Shown piece after piece: positions 8,293-22,419 of a stretch of 64,000 bases of DNA. This DNA is from Roseovarius indicus (GTDB taxonomy: Bacteria > Pseudomonadota > Alphaproteobacteria > Rhodobacterales > Rhodobacteraceae): NCBI RefSeq assembly GCF_008728195.1, contig NZ_CP031598.1, positions 4,464,001-4,528,000 of the forward strand. The letters are read 5' to 3'. Position 1 is the first letter of the stretch, and each line of letters begins with the position of its first letter. Under the pieces are notes generated by a model. It was not told the origin of the DNA. It worked only from the letters and a program-made list of their open reading frames with translations, and did not search any database. The position numbers and the translations under genes were made by a program.

Positions 8293-8647
8293 ACCGCGCC
8301 GCCGGAACCGACCGGCGCACCGACGTAATACCGACAAAATACCGACGTTATACCGACGTTGGAAAACGCCGCCCGATCAGGCTCCGTTTTGACCCCGCGA
8401 CAAGAATCACCGGACCCTGCCCCGACTCGCTGGACTGATTGTCCAAAATCTGAGAACAATTTGGAACCGAATAGGAAATTGTAGCCCCCAAACCCCTTTT
8501 CGACCCTGGGTTGTTAAACTTTTTGATTAAGTTTTTCAGATAGTTAGATGAAAATTCTATCGGGGTCCGAACATGTTTGTAGGCGGCTCCGTGCTGCAAA
8601 TGCGAAAAGCTTGATGGGGGCGAAGCTGGACTTCGCACAGGACGAGT
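8293..8647. other. Intergenic region upstream of the PKS gene
   Basis: This 355-bp gap starts with a GC-rich hairpin (GCGCCG at 8296, CGGCGC at 8313) without a T-tract, followed by the 44-bp iteron-like repeat listed separately. From about 8430 to 8570 the base composition turns clearly AT-rich. That stretch contains an inverted repeat GTCCAAA (8441-8447) / TTTGGA (8460-8465) with 12-bp spacing and the run around 8511-8545 rich in A and T. The PKS promoter most likely lies in this AT-rich stretch, but I cannot name a convincing -35/-10 pair. An AGGA about 6 nt before the ATG at 8648 is the ribosome-binding site. Confidence 0.5.
8316..8359 (+). repeat. 44-bp iteron-like repeat, copy 1 (four 11-bp units)
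   Basis: The stretch consists of four tandem units of the form ACCGAC-NNN-AT with an 11-bp period: spacers GTA, AAA and GTT, and a last unit ending in ACGT. It is identical over 44 bp to 51836-51879 in the same orientation. One unit per helical turn suggests a protein-binding array. It lies 24 bp after the Wzy-like stop and 289 bp before the PKS start. Confidence 0.85.
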
Positions 8648-11600
8648 ATGGTTGATAAACGAGTAAATGCGAACGGAAGCGGGGACATAGCGATCGTCGG
8701 CATGGCACTGAAGGTGCCGGGCGCGCTAACTCTTTCCGATTACTGGAAAAATCTCTCCGCCGGCACCGAGAGCATCGAGCGGCTGGACGAGGAGTCCCTG
8801 AAGGCCGCCGGCGAACGCCCCGACCTCATTTCCGACCGCAACTACGTCCCCGCCACCGCCCGCCTCGACGGCTACGACCAGTTCGACGCCGAGTTCTTCG
8901 GCTTCGGCCCCAAAGACGCCGCCATCCTCGACCCGCAACACCGCAAGTTCCTCGAAGTGGCGTGGGAAGCGATGGAGCAGTCAGGCCACTTCCCGGGCCG
9001 TAAAACAAGGGATATCGGCGTTTTCGCGGGCTGCGGCATGGGCAGCTATTTCTACTTCAACATCTGCTCCAACCCCGACCTCGTCGACGACGTGGGCATG
9101 TTCCTCCTGCGCCATACCGGCAACGACAAGGACTTCATGACCACCCGCGTCAGCCACGTGTTCGACCTCAAGGGGCCCAGCGTCAACATCCAGACCGCCT
9201 GCTCCACCTCGCTGGTCGCCGTCCACTACGCCTGCGAGGCCCTGCGCTCGGGCCAATGCGACATGGCGCTCGCCGGCGGCTCGACCATCGAACTGCCCCA
9301 GGGCCGCGGTTACCTCTTCAAGGAAAACGAAATTCTCTCCCCCGACGGCCACTGCCACGCCTTCGACCACCGCGCCAAGGGCACCGTCTTCGGCAGCGGC
9401 GCGGGCGTGGTGGCGCTGCGCCGGCTTGAGGATGCCATCGCCGATGGCGACCATATCTGGGCCGTGGTGAAAGGCTCCGCCATCAACAACGACGGCGCCG
9501 CCAAGGCCGGCTACCTCGCCCCCAGCGTCGACGGGCAGGCCGCCGCCGTCTCCCGCGCCATCGACACCGCCGGCGTCTCCGCCGACTCCATCGGCTATGT
9601 CGAATGCCACGGCACCGGCACCTATCTCGGTGACCCGATCGAGGTCGCCGCGCTGACCGAGGCCTACCGGAAAACCACAGACAAATCAGGCTTCTGCCGC
9701 ATCGGCTCGGTCAAAACCAATATCGGCCACCTCGACACCGCCGCCGGCGTGGCCTCGCTCATCAAGACCAGCCTCGCACTGCATCACAAGGCGATGCCGC
9801 CCAGCCTGAGCTTCGAGAAGCCCAACCCCACGATCGATTTCGAAACCAGCCCGTTCCGCGTGAACGACAGCCTCACGCAATGGCCCGAAGGCCCCACACC
9901 CCGCCGCGCCGGGGTCAACTCGCTCGGCGTCGGCGGGACCAACGCCCATGCCATCCTCGAGGAAGCGCCCGAACGCGCCGCCTCGGAAGAAGGCGACTGG
10001 CCCTTCCACGTGCTCTGCGTTTCCGGCAAGGGCAAAGCCGCCCTCGACGCCAACACCAAGGCCCTCGCCGCCCACCTCCGCGCCCATCCCGAGCAACCGC
10101 TCGAAGACGTGGCGCACACCCTGAAAACCGGCCGCCAGGCCTTCGACGACCGCCGCGTCGTCGTCGCCGAAACCCACGAGGAAGCGGCCGCCCTGCTGGA
10201 AGAGGGCAACCCCCACCGCGTCTTCACCCATAAAAAGCTGGGCGAGAAACCCGACACCGTCTTCATGTTCCCCGGTGGCGGCGCGCAATACGCCGGCATG
10301 GCCCGCGACCTCTACGAGACCGAGCCGGAATTCGCCGAATGGATGGATCGCGGCCTCGATCACCTCTCGGGCAAGCTCGACTACGATATCCGCGCCATCT
10401 GGCTCCCCGAGCCGGGCGACATGGACGCCGCCAACGAGACCCTCAAGAAGCCCTCGGTCCAGCTTCCGCTGATCATGATCGTCGAATTCGCGCTGGCGAA
10501 GCTCTGGATCTCCTGGGGCATCAAGCCCGCCGCCCTGATCGGGCACTCCATGGGCGAGAATACCGCCGCCGCTCTGTCCGGCGTCATGAGCTTCGAGAAC
10601 TGCATCGACCTCGTCCTCCTGCGCGGGCGCCTCTTCGACACGGTCGCCCCCGGCGGCATGCTCAGCGTCTCGCTGCCCGCATCGCAGGTGCAGGAGATCA
10701 TCGGCGACACCCTCGATATCGCCTCCATCAACGCTCCCGACCTCTGCGCCGTCACCGGCCCGCAGGATCGGCTCGACCGGCTTCAGGCCGAGCTTGAAGC
10801 GAAAGACATCGACTGCCAGCGCATCAACATCGACATCGCGGCCCATTCCCGCATGCTCGACCCGATCCTGCCCGAGTTCCGCGCCTTCCTGCAAAGCCTC
10901 GACCTGCAGGCGCCCGAAATCCCCTTCATTTCCAACCGCACGGGCGATTGGATCACCGAAGACGAGGCCACCGACCCCGACTACTGGACAGGCCAGCTAC
11001 GCAACTGCGTCCACTTCGCCGACGGCATCACCACCCTCGCCGCGAAACGCGACCGCGTGTTTTTCGAGGTCGGCCCCGGCCGCGCCCTCAGCTCGCTCGC
11101 GCAGATGAGCGACGCCGTGGAGCCCGGCCAGGTTCTCAGCGCCCTGCGCCACCCCGACGACGCCATCGCCGACGACAAATTCCTCCTTGGCGTGATCGGC
11201 CGCTTCTGGGCCACCGGCATCGAGGCCGATTGGAGCCAGATCTGGGGCGAGGCCCGGCGCAACCACGTGATCCTGCCCACCTACGCCTTCCAGACCAGCC
11301 GCTATTTCATCGAACCCGGCAAGGCCCGCCACGCAGACGCAGCCCCCGACCTGACCCGAAGCGACGATATCGCCGAGTGGGGCTTCCGCCCCGTCTGGCA
11401 GCCCCGCTATGCCGACTGTGACGCCGAGACCCTGACCAATTGCGGCGCCGAAAAGCCGCAACAATGGCTCATCTTCGCCGATGACGCGGGCCTCGCCGAC
11501 AGCGCCGCCGCCCGGCTGACCGCCGCCGGCCACACCGTCACCACGGTCCGCCCCGGCGACAGCTTCGCCCGCCTCGCCGACGACAGCTACCGCCTCGCCC

Positions 11601-14600
11601 CCGACCAGGGGCCCGACGGCTATGCCCAGCTCTTCCGCGCGCTCGCCGCCGAAAACCGCCTGCCAACCCGGATCGTCCACGCCTGGCTGGTCACCGACAA
11701 GGAAACCTTCCGCCCCGGCAGCAACTTCTTCACCCGCAACATGGAGCACGGCTTCCACAGCCTGATGCACCTTGCACAAGCCATTGAAAGCGTCGACCGG
11801 CCCGATGAGATGCACCTCACCGTGCTCACCACCGGCGCGGCACAGGTCCGCGACGAAGGCCTGCCCTACCCGGAGAAAGCCGCCATCGCCGGCCCCGCGG
11901 GCGTGATCCCGAAAGAGCTTCCGGGCGTCACCGTGGCGACCGTCGACATCGCCCTGCCCACGCCGGCCCCGTCGCGCCGCCGCAAACCCGCGCCGGTCGC
12001 GTTCCCCACCGAGCAACTTCTCGAAGACCTCCTCGCCGAGCCCGCCAACACCGTCGCCGCCATCCGCGACGGCCGCCGGTTCGAGCAGGTGTGGAAAGCC
12101 GCGGACCTGCCCGTCACTTCCGAGAAAACCGCCTTCCGCGACAACGGCACCTACCTCATCACCGGCGGCATGGGCGGCATCGGCCTGACCGTCGCCCGCG
12201 ACCTCGCCAAAACCCACGGCGCCAATATCGTGCTGCTCTCCCGCAGCGCCCTGCCTCCGCGCCACCAGTGGCAGCCCCTCGTCGACACCATGCCCGCGTC
12301 GAACCCGGTCGTCACCCGCATCACCGCGGTGCGCGAAATCGAAGCCCTCGGCGGCGCTGTCCGTGTCGAGGTGGCCGATGTCTGCGACATCGAGCAGATG
12401 CGTGAGGCCGTGATGCGCGCCAAGGCCGATTTCGGCGCGATCAACGGCGTCCTCCACGCCGCCGGCCTGATCGACGACGCCCCCCTCCTGGGCAAGACCA
12501 CCTTCGACGTCGAGCATGTGCTTGCGCCGAAACTGCACGGCCTGCGCGTCCTCGACAGCCTGTTCGAGAAAGACGAGCTCGACCTCATGGTCCTCTTCTC
12601 CTCGACCAGCACGATCACGAAACCGGAAGGCCAGATCGACTACATCGCCGCCAACGAATTCCTGAACGCCTTCGCCAAGTCCCGGCAAACCGGCAAGACC
12701 CGCGTGCTCGCCGTCGACTGGGGCGTCTGGAACACCGTCGGCATGGCCGCCACCGCCGTGGCCGAGCGCAACGCGGAAGGCGCGGCACCCGACTGGCAGC
12801 CCGCCCCCCAACCGCTTCTGACCGAAACCGCCCAGCACGCCGGAGACCGGCTCGGCCGCCTGACCCTCGACGCCGAAAACGACTGGATCGTCAACGAACA
12901 CCGCATGTCCACCGGCGCGGCCGTTATGCCCGGCACCGGCTTCGTGGAACTGGCGATGGAATCCTACCTCGCCTCGGGCGGCACCCTGCCGGTCGAACTG
13001 CGCGACATGGTCTTCCTCCGCCCCCTCGACGTGCCCGAGGCCGCGCCCCGCGACGTGGAAACCCGCCTTACGCCCGCGGGCTCCGACATGGCATTCGAAA
13101 TCCGCAGCGCCTGCCTCGCCGATGGCCGCGAAGGCATGGTGCTGAACGCCAGCGGCACGCTCGGCGCGGTCGACGAGGTCGCCGACACCGTCGATATCTG
13201 CGCCCTCTCGGCCCGCTGCACCACCGTTCTGACCCAGCATGACGCCAGCGGTTTCGTCTCCCCGCAGGAGGCCCACCTGAATTTCGGCCCGCGCTGGCGC
13301 GTCGTGCAGGATGCCAAGACCGGCTCCGGCGAAGGGCTCGCCCGGCTGGTTCTGCCACAGGCTTTCCAGGCCGACCTGAACGAAGGCTACGTCCTCCACC
13401 CCGCCATGCTCGACCTTGCCACCGGCTGGGCGATGGACTTGATCGACGGATATTCCGGCAACCGCCTCTGGGTGCCGGTCTCCTATGGCTCGGTCCGCGT
13501 CTTCCGCCCGATGCCCGGCGAGGTGTTCAGCTGGGTCCAGGTTCGCGCCGACAGCGACTGGGAAACCGGCATGGCCGGCTTCGACGTCGTGATCTGCGAC
13601 ACCGACGGCACCATCATCGCCGATATCACCGACTTCCAGATGCAGCGCCTCACCGGCGACGTGGCCCTCGGCGGCACCACCGTCACCGCCAAGGACGATG
13701 TCCGCTTCCCCGAAGACCAATCCGCCCGCGAGCTTTCGCCCTCCGAGGCCCAGATGCAGCACATGGTGGCCCTCGGCATCCGGCCCGACGAGGGCGCCGA
13801 GGCCCTGCGCCGTGCGCTCGCCCGCCCCGAGGCCCAGATCGCCATTTCGCCGGTGAACCTGACCACGCTGGTGCAACTGGCCGAGGCACGCGACGAGGCG
13901 AAGGAAAAGCAATCCTTCGACCGCCCCGAGCTTGCCTCCGACTACGCGGCCCCCGAAACGGCCACGCAGATCAAGCTGGCCGAGATCTGGGAAAACCTGC
14001 TCGGCGTCAAACAGATCGGCATCGAAGACAGCTTCTTCGACCTCGGCGGCCACTCCCTCCTCGCCGTCCGCCTCTTCGCGGCGGTCAAGCGCGAATACGG
14101 CGTGCAATTCCCCATCTCGGTGCTCTTCGAGGCGCCCACCATCTCCGGCCTCGCCGCGATGCTGGACGCGCGCACCGGCGGCACACCCGAAGCCGGCGCA
14201 GCCCCCGAGGCCGTACAGCCCACCGCCTTCCGCTACGCCGTGCCGCTCAACGGCGCGAAGGTCGAAAAACGCATGCCCTTCTTCATCGTGGCCGGCATGT
14301 TCGGCAACGTGCTCAACCTCCGCCATCTTGCGCTGAGCATGGAAGATCGCCCGGTCTACGGCTTGCAGGCCCGCGGCCTGATCGGCAACGAGGCGCCCCA
14401 CGAGACCGTCGAAGAGGCCGCCGCCGACTACATCGCCGAGATGCTGACCATCCAGCCCGAAGGCCCCTACATGATCGGCGGCTTCTCGGGCGGCGGCATC
14501 ACCGCCTACGAGATCGCCCGCCAGCTGAAAGCAGCCGGACACGAGGTCGCCATGCTCGTCATGCTCGACACGCCCCTGCCCGTGCGCCCGTCGCTCAAAC

Positions 14601-15082
14601 CTGCCGACAAGGCGCTGATGAAGCTGCACGACATCCGCCGTAAGGGCCCCGGCTACCTGCTCGAATGGGCCAGGAACCGCTGGGCCTGGGAGAAAACCAA
14701 GCGCGTCCAGGCCCAGGGCGACGCGCCCGCCGAAGACGCCGGCAACTTCAACAACCGCCAGATCGAGATGGCCTTCCGCGGCGCCGTCGCCCGCTATGAC
14801 CTCGCCCCGTGGGATGGCCCGCTCGTGCTCTTCCGCCCGCCGCTCGACCGGCACTGGAAGGTCACCGGTGGCAACTTCGTCAGCCACGAGCGCGAATACG
14901 TCTTCGCCGACAACCAGTGGACACCCTGGGCCCCCGCCCTGCAGGTCATCGAGGTGCCCGGCGACCATGACAGCATGGTTCTCATGCCCAATGTCAGCGT
15001 GCTGGCCAAGCACCTCAACAGCCTCGTCCGGAACGTCGAGCACACAAGCGCCCGCTCCGACCAGCGGACGGCAGCGGAGTAA
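8648..15082 (+). CDS. Single-module type I polyketide synthase, KS-AT-KR-DH-ACP-TE
   Basis: The 2144-residue cytoplasmic enzyme carries a complete module. Ketosynthase: residues about 12-430, with TACSTS Cys185, HGTGT His321 and NIGH His361. Acyltransferase: about 530-850, with GHSMG Ser634 and His733. A ketoreductase structural region follows, then the NADPH-binding core with ITGGMGGIG near 1170 and catalytic Ser1319, Tyr1332 and Asn1336. A dehydratase-like fold follows the KR, with His1418 (EHRMSTG..MPG, one residue longer than the usual HxxxGxxxxP spacing) and Asp1589 in HPAMLD. The carrier protein has LGGHS Ser1803, and the thioesterase has GFSGG Ser1947 and His2107. All catalytic residues looked for are present, so it should be active. 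No loading or enoylreductase domain is seen. The extender is probably malonyl-CoA, but the AT motif (IAAHS) is not decisive. It heads the block GT2-NRPS-PPTase, the next start lying 5 bp away. Confidence 0.93.
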   Translation: MVDKRVNANGSGDIAIVGMALKVPGALTLSDYWKNLSAGTESIERLDEESLKAAGERPDLISDRNYVPATARLDGYDQFDAEFFGFGPKDAAILDPQHRKFLEVAWEAMEQSGHFPGRKTRDIGVFAGCGMGSYFYFNICSNPDLVDDVGMFLLRHTGNDKDFMTTRVSHVFDLKGPSVNIQTACSTSLVAVHYACEALRSGQCDMALAGGSTIELPQGRGYLFKENEILSPDGHCHAFDHRAKGTVFGSGAGVVALRRLEDAIADGDHIWAVVKGSAINNDGAAKAGYLAPSVDGQAAAVSRAIDTAGVSADSIGYVECHGTGTYLGDPIEVAALTEAYRKTTDKSGFCRIGSVKTNIGHLDTAAGVASLIKTSLALHHKAMPPSLSFEKPNPTIDFETSPFRVNDSLTQWPEGPTPRRAGVNSLGVGGTNAHAILEEAPERAASEEGDWPFHVLCVSGKGKAALDANTKALAAHLRAHPEQPLEDVAHTLKTGRQAFDDRRVVVAETHEEAAALLEEGNPHRVFTHKKLGEKPDTVFMFPGGGAQYAGMARDLYETEPEFAEWMDRGLDHLSGKLDYDIRAIWLPEPGDMDAANETLKKPSVQLPLIMIVEFALAKLWISWGIKPAALIGHSMGENTAAALSGVMSFENCIDLVLLRGRLFDTVAPGGMLSVSLPASQVQEIIGDTLDIASINAPDLCAVTGPQDRLDRLQAELEAKDIDCQRINIDIAAHSRMLDPILPEFRAFLQSLDLQAPEIPFISNRTGDWITEDEATDPDYWTGQLRNCVHFADGITTLAAKRDRVFFEVGPGRALSSLAQMSDAVEPGQVLSALRHPDDAIADDKFLLGVIGRFWATGIEADWSQIWGEARRNHVILPTYAFQTSRYFIEPGKARHADAAPDLTRSDDIAEWGFRPVWQPRYADCDAETLTNCGAEKPQQWLIFADDAGLADSAAARLTAAGHTVTTVRPGDSFARLADDSYRLAPDQGPDGYAQLFRALAAENRLPTRIVHAWLVTDKETFRPGSNFFTRNMEHGFHSLMHLAQAIESVDRPDEMHLTVLTTGAAQVRDEGLPYPEKAAIAGPAGVIPKELPGVTVATVDIALPTPAPSRRRKPAPVAFPTEQLLEDLLAEPANTVAAIRDGRRFEQVWKAADLPVTSEKTAFRDNGTYLITGGMGGIGLTVARDLAKTHGANIVLLSRSALPPRHQWQPLVDTMPASNPVVTRITAVREIEALGGAVRVEVADVCDIEQMREAVMRAKADFGAINGVLHAAGLIDDAPLLGKTTFDVEHVLAPKLHGLRVLDSLFEKDELDLMVLFSSTSTITKPEGQIDYIAANEFLNAFAKSRQTGKTRVLAVDWGVWNTVGMAATAVAERNAEGAAPDWQPAPQPLLTETAQHAGDRLGRLTLDAENDWIVNEHRMSTGAAVMPGTGFVELAMESYLASGGTLPVELRDMVFLRPLDVPEAAPRDVETRLTPAGSDMAFEIRSACLADGREGMVLNASGTLGAVDEVADTVDICALSARCTTVLTQHDASGFVSPQEAHLNFGPRWRVVQDAKTGSGEGLARLVLPQAFQADLNEGYVLHPAMLDLATGWAMDLIDGYSGNRLWVPVSYGSVRVFRPMPGEVFSWVQVRADSDWETGMAGFDVVICDTDGTIIADITDFQMQRLTGDVALGGTTVTAKDDVRFPEDQSARELSPSEAQMQHMVALGIRPDEGAEALRRALARPEAQIAISPVNLTTLVQLAEARDEAKEKQSFDRPELASDYAAPETATQIKLAEIWENLLGVKQIGIEDSFFDLGGHSLLAVRLFAAVKREYGVQFPISVLFEAPTISGLAAMLDARTGGTPEAGAAPEAVQPTAFRYAVPLNGAKVEKRMPFFIVAGMFGNVLNLRHLALSMEDRPVYGLQARGLIGNEAPHETVEEAAADYIAEMLTIQPEGPYMIGGFSGGGITAYEIARQLKAAGHEVAMLVMLDTPLPVRPSLKPADKALMKLHDIRRKGPGYLLEWARNRWAWEKTKRVQAQGDAPAEDAGNFNNRQIEMAFRGAVARYDLAPWDGPLVLFRPPLDRHWKVTGGNFVSHEREYVFADNQWTPWAPALQVIEVPGDHDSMVLMPNVSVLAKHLNSLVRNVEHTSARSDQRTAAE

Positions 15083-15087
15083 CGGCC

Positions 15088-16097
15088 ATGCATGACCCGT
15101 CTGTCCTCACCATCATCCTCAACTTCCGCACCCCCGAGCTGACCCTGAAGGCGCTCGACGCCGCGGTGCGCGAGATGGAGGGCATCCGTGGCGAAATCCT
15201 CGTGGTCGACAACGGCTCCGGCGACGATTCCTGCGAGGTCATCACCAAGGCCATCGAAACCCGCGGCCTCGGCAAGAACAACCGCGTGCGCTTCAAGGCC
15301 TCGGCCCGCAACGGCGGCTTCGGCGCGGGCAACAATTTCGGCATGCACGCGGGCCTCTCCGACGGCTCGCAGCCCGATTTCTACTACATCCTGAATTCCG
15401 ACGCCTTCCCGCAGAAGGGCTCGATCCGCAACCTGCTGAAATTCATGGTGGAAAACCGCAAGGCCGGCATCGCCGGCAGCGCGATCCGCGGCGTCGACGA
15501 CGAACCCCACCAGACCGCCTTCCGCTTCCCCACCATCGCGGGCGAGTTCGAAGGCGCGGTGCGCACCGGCATCTTCACCCGGCTCCTGCGCAACTCGGTC
15601 GTCCCCCTCCCCCTGCCGGAGGAAACCGTCCGCGTCGACTGGGTCGCCGGGGCCTCGGCCCTGATGCGCCGCCGGATGCTCGACGAGATCGGCCTCTTCG
15701 ACGAGACCTTCTTCCTCTATTTCGAGGAAACCGACCTCTGCCTGCGCGCCGCCCGCGCCGGGTGGGAAACCTGGTACGTGCGCAACAGCGAGGTCCTGCA
15801 CGAAGGCTCCTCCTCGACCGGCATGAAACTCTGGAAGCGCACGCCGAAATACTGGTTCGATTCCCGTCTTCACTATTTCACCAAGAACCACGGCCGCGCC
15901 TATGCCGCCGGTGCCACGTTGGCGCGGGTGACAGGCGCGCTGCTGTGGCGGACCCGCGCGATCCTGTCGAACCGGTCCTTCGGCGATCCGCCGCATTTCC
16001 TGCGCGATCTCGTCACCCATTTTGCCGGCAACATCCGCCGGCGCCCCGATCACCTCGCGGCCACCCCGATGACCAAGCCCCTTGCGGAGGAGTCGAA

Positions 16098-16101
<4 letters not shown>
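15088..16101 (+). CDS. Family 2 glycosyltransferase (rhamnosyltransferase-like) inside the PKS-NRPS operon
   Basis: A 337-residue GT-A glycosyltransferase: LTIILNFRTPELTLKAL, VVDNGSGDDS, then ARNGGFGAGNNFGM and YILNSDAFP (the DxD-equivalent NSD), followed by the acceptor-side motif VAGASALMRRRMLDEIGLFDE and FLYFEETDLCLRAARAGW. This WVxGA...G.FDE..F.Y.ED pattern is typical of the WcaA/rhamnosyltransferase branch (RfbN-, WbbL-like). It starts 5 bp after the PKS stop, and its own stop overlaps the NRPS start as ATGA. It is therefore embedded in the assembly-line transcript and not merely adjacent. It may glycosylate the PKS-NRPS product or take part in EPS synthesis. The sugar is unknown. Confidence 0.85.
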
Positions 16102-20701
<4,600 letters not shown>

Positions 20702-20705
<4 letters not shown>

Positions 20706-21436
20706 GCATGCACACACCGATCCTGTCGTCGGATGCTCTCGAGCAGGACATCCTGACACTCTTCATGCCGGTGGTCTCGGTGGCCGTAACCGACCCCGCG
20801 ACCGAGCACGAGGCACTCTTCGACGACGAGGCCCCGACCGTCGCGAAAGCCACCGACAAGCGCCGGCGCGAATTCTCGGCCGGACGCGCGGCCGCGCGTC
20901 GGGCGATGCACCAGATGGGCCTGCCCGCCATGCCCCTGCCCGCCGACGACACCCGCGCCCCGGTCTGGCCCGACGACGTCACCGGCAGTATCAGCCATAA
21001 CGACCAGGTCTGCATCGCCGTCGTGGCCGATGCCCGCAGCGTGCCCGCCATCGGCATCGACATCGAAGAAGCCCGCCCGCTCGAACCCGAGCTCTTCCCC
21101 GATATCTGCACCCTGCCCGAACGCGCCTGGCTTTCCAGCCAGCCCGAGCAGGACCGCGGGATGCTGGCCAAGCTGATCTTCAGCGCCAAGGAATGCACCT
21201 ACAAGTGCCAGTTCACCCTCAGCCGTACCTTCCTTGAATTCCACGACCTCGAAATCACCGCCGATCGCGATTGCGGCCAGTTCGAAGCCACCTTCCTGCG
21301 CACCGTCCCCGGCTTCGCCAGTGGCGCGCGGCTCTACGGGCGCTATGTCGTGACGCAGGGCCACATCATAACCGCCATCTCCGCCGAACGGCACACCACC
21401 CCCGCCGTGCAGGAACGGCGCGTGTCCTTCTGGTGA
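20702..21436 (+). CDS. 4'-phosphopantetheinyl transferase (EntD/Sfp type)
   Basis: The 244-residue protein has the three PPTase regions: the basic RRREFSAGRAAARRAM segment, SISHNDQVCIAVV, the Mg-binding IGIDIEEARPL (Asp120, Glu122) and FSAKECTYKCQF near residue 160. It transfers 4'-phosphopantetheine from CoA to the carrier serines, here most obviously Ser1803 of the PKS and Ser1458 of the NRPS. The ATG at 20702 overlaps the NRPS stop as ATGA, so synthesis is coupled to its targets. A dedicated PPTase in the transcript supports the view that PKS and NRPS form a working, self-sufficient biosynthetic cassette. Confidence 0.92.
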
Positions 21437-21462
21437 CCACGCCGGCAACCGGGTTTCAGACG

Positions 21463-22419
21463 ATGTTCGACCGCACGACCCTCCTACTCGGATTGGCCGT
21501 TCTCGTGGCCGCCACCGTCACCCTCTGGGTGGTGCTGTCGCGGCCTGCCCTCACGCCCGAGAAACTGCGCGCCGCCTATGCCGACCCGGCCCCGGCCCCG
21601 CCGGCCCACGGGCTGCGCGTCTTCCACCTCGGCCACAGCCTCGTCGGCCGTGACATGCCGGCCATGCTGGCCCAGCTGGCGGGCGACAAGCACCGCTACG
21701 AAAGCCAGCTCGGCTGGGGCACCTCCCTGAAAGAGCATTACGAGCCCTCCGAAACCATCAACGGCTTCGAGCAGGAAAACGACCACCCCCGCTTCCGCCC
21801 CGCGCGCGAGGCGATCGGCTCGGGCGACTATGACGCCGTCGTGCTGACCGAGATGGTCGAAATCCGCGACGCCATAAAGTACCACGACAGCAGCAAATAC
21901 GTCGCCCGCTGGGCCAGCCTCGCGCGCGAGGCCAACCCCCAGACCCGCCTTTACCTCTACGAGACCTGGCACAAGCTCGACGACCCCGACGGCTGGCTCG
22001 ACCGGCTCGATGCCGACCTCGACCGCTACTGGATCGGCGAACTCCTGCAACAGGATTTCACCCGCAACATTCCCGAACGCCCGGTCTACCTGATCCCCGC
22101 CGGCCAGGTCATGGCCCGCTTCGTCCGCAAGGTGGAAGACACTGGCGGCATCGGCGACATCACCTCCCGCGAAGACCTCTTCCAGCGCAAGGACAGCGGC
22201 GAGATCGACCCGATCCACATCAACGATCTCGGCGCCTACCTCGTCGCCCTCACCCATTACGCCGTCCTCTACCAGACATCGCCCGTGGGCCTGCGCCACG
22301 AGCTCGCCCGCGCCGACGGCACCGAGGCCCGGGCGCCGTCAGAGGCCACCGCCCGCCTCATGCAACAGGTCGTCTGGGACGTGGTCCGCGCCCGCCCCGA
22401 AACCGGAGTCCCCCGATGA
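21463..22419 (+). CDS. Membrane-anchored SGNH-like hydrolase
   Basis: The 318-residue protein begins with a hydrophobic segment (residues about 6-26) that should act as an uncleaved anchor or signal peptide. After that the order GLRVFHLGHSLVGRDMPAML, then YDAVVLTEM and, near the C-terminus, DPIHINDLGAYLVAL resembles SGNH/GDSL hydrolases, with block I Ser in GHS and the block V D-x-x-H pair. The IHIN motif is typical. Such enzymes de-acylate or acylate polysaccharides in the periplasm. No strong ribosome-binding site precedes the ATG at 21463, 26 bp after the PPTase stop. Its stop overlaps the start of the next secreted protein as ATGA, so the two are likely partners. The exact substrate is unknown. 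Confidence 0.6.
   Translation: MFDRTTLLLGLAVLVAATVTLWVVLSRPALTPEKLRAAYADPAPAPPAHGLRVFHLGHSLVGRDMPAMLAQLAGDKHRYESQLGWGTSLKEHYEPSETINGFEQENDHPRFRPAREAIGSGDYDAVVLTEMVEIRDAIKYHDSSKYVARWASLAREANPQTRLYLYETWHKLDDPDGWLDRLDADLDRYWIGELLQQDFTRNIPERPVYLIPAGQVMARFVRKVEDTGGIGDITSREDLFQRKDSGEIDPIHINDLGAYLVALTHYAVLYQTSPVGLRHELARADGTEARAPSEATARLMQQVVWDVVRARPETGVPR

Noticed and set aside
8441..8465. GTCCAAA/TTTGGA inverted repeat as a lux-type box
   Set aside because: The arms are short and the spacer of 12 bp does not match lux-box symmetry; no LuxR or LuxI gene is in the window. It is mentioned only as part of the intergenic description.
8511..8545. CtrA-like TTAA pair upstream of the PKS gene
   Set aside because: The two TTAA are separated by 9 bp instead of the 7 bp of the CtrA consensus and the flanking bases do not fit.
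10997..15043. A 1348-codon open frame on the minus strand opposite the PKS, and a similar 1509-codon frame at 16050-20579 opposite the NRPS
   Set aside because: They are antisense shadows caused by high GC at third positions. The translations are Gly/Ala/Val/Asp-rich without domains, while the plus-strand frames carry complete catalytic motifs.
15762..16097. N-terminal extension of the NRPS frame by 112 residues
   Set aside because: It overlaps the GT2 gene in another frame, whereas ATG 16098 has GGAGG and the formyltransferase begins there.
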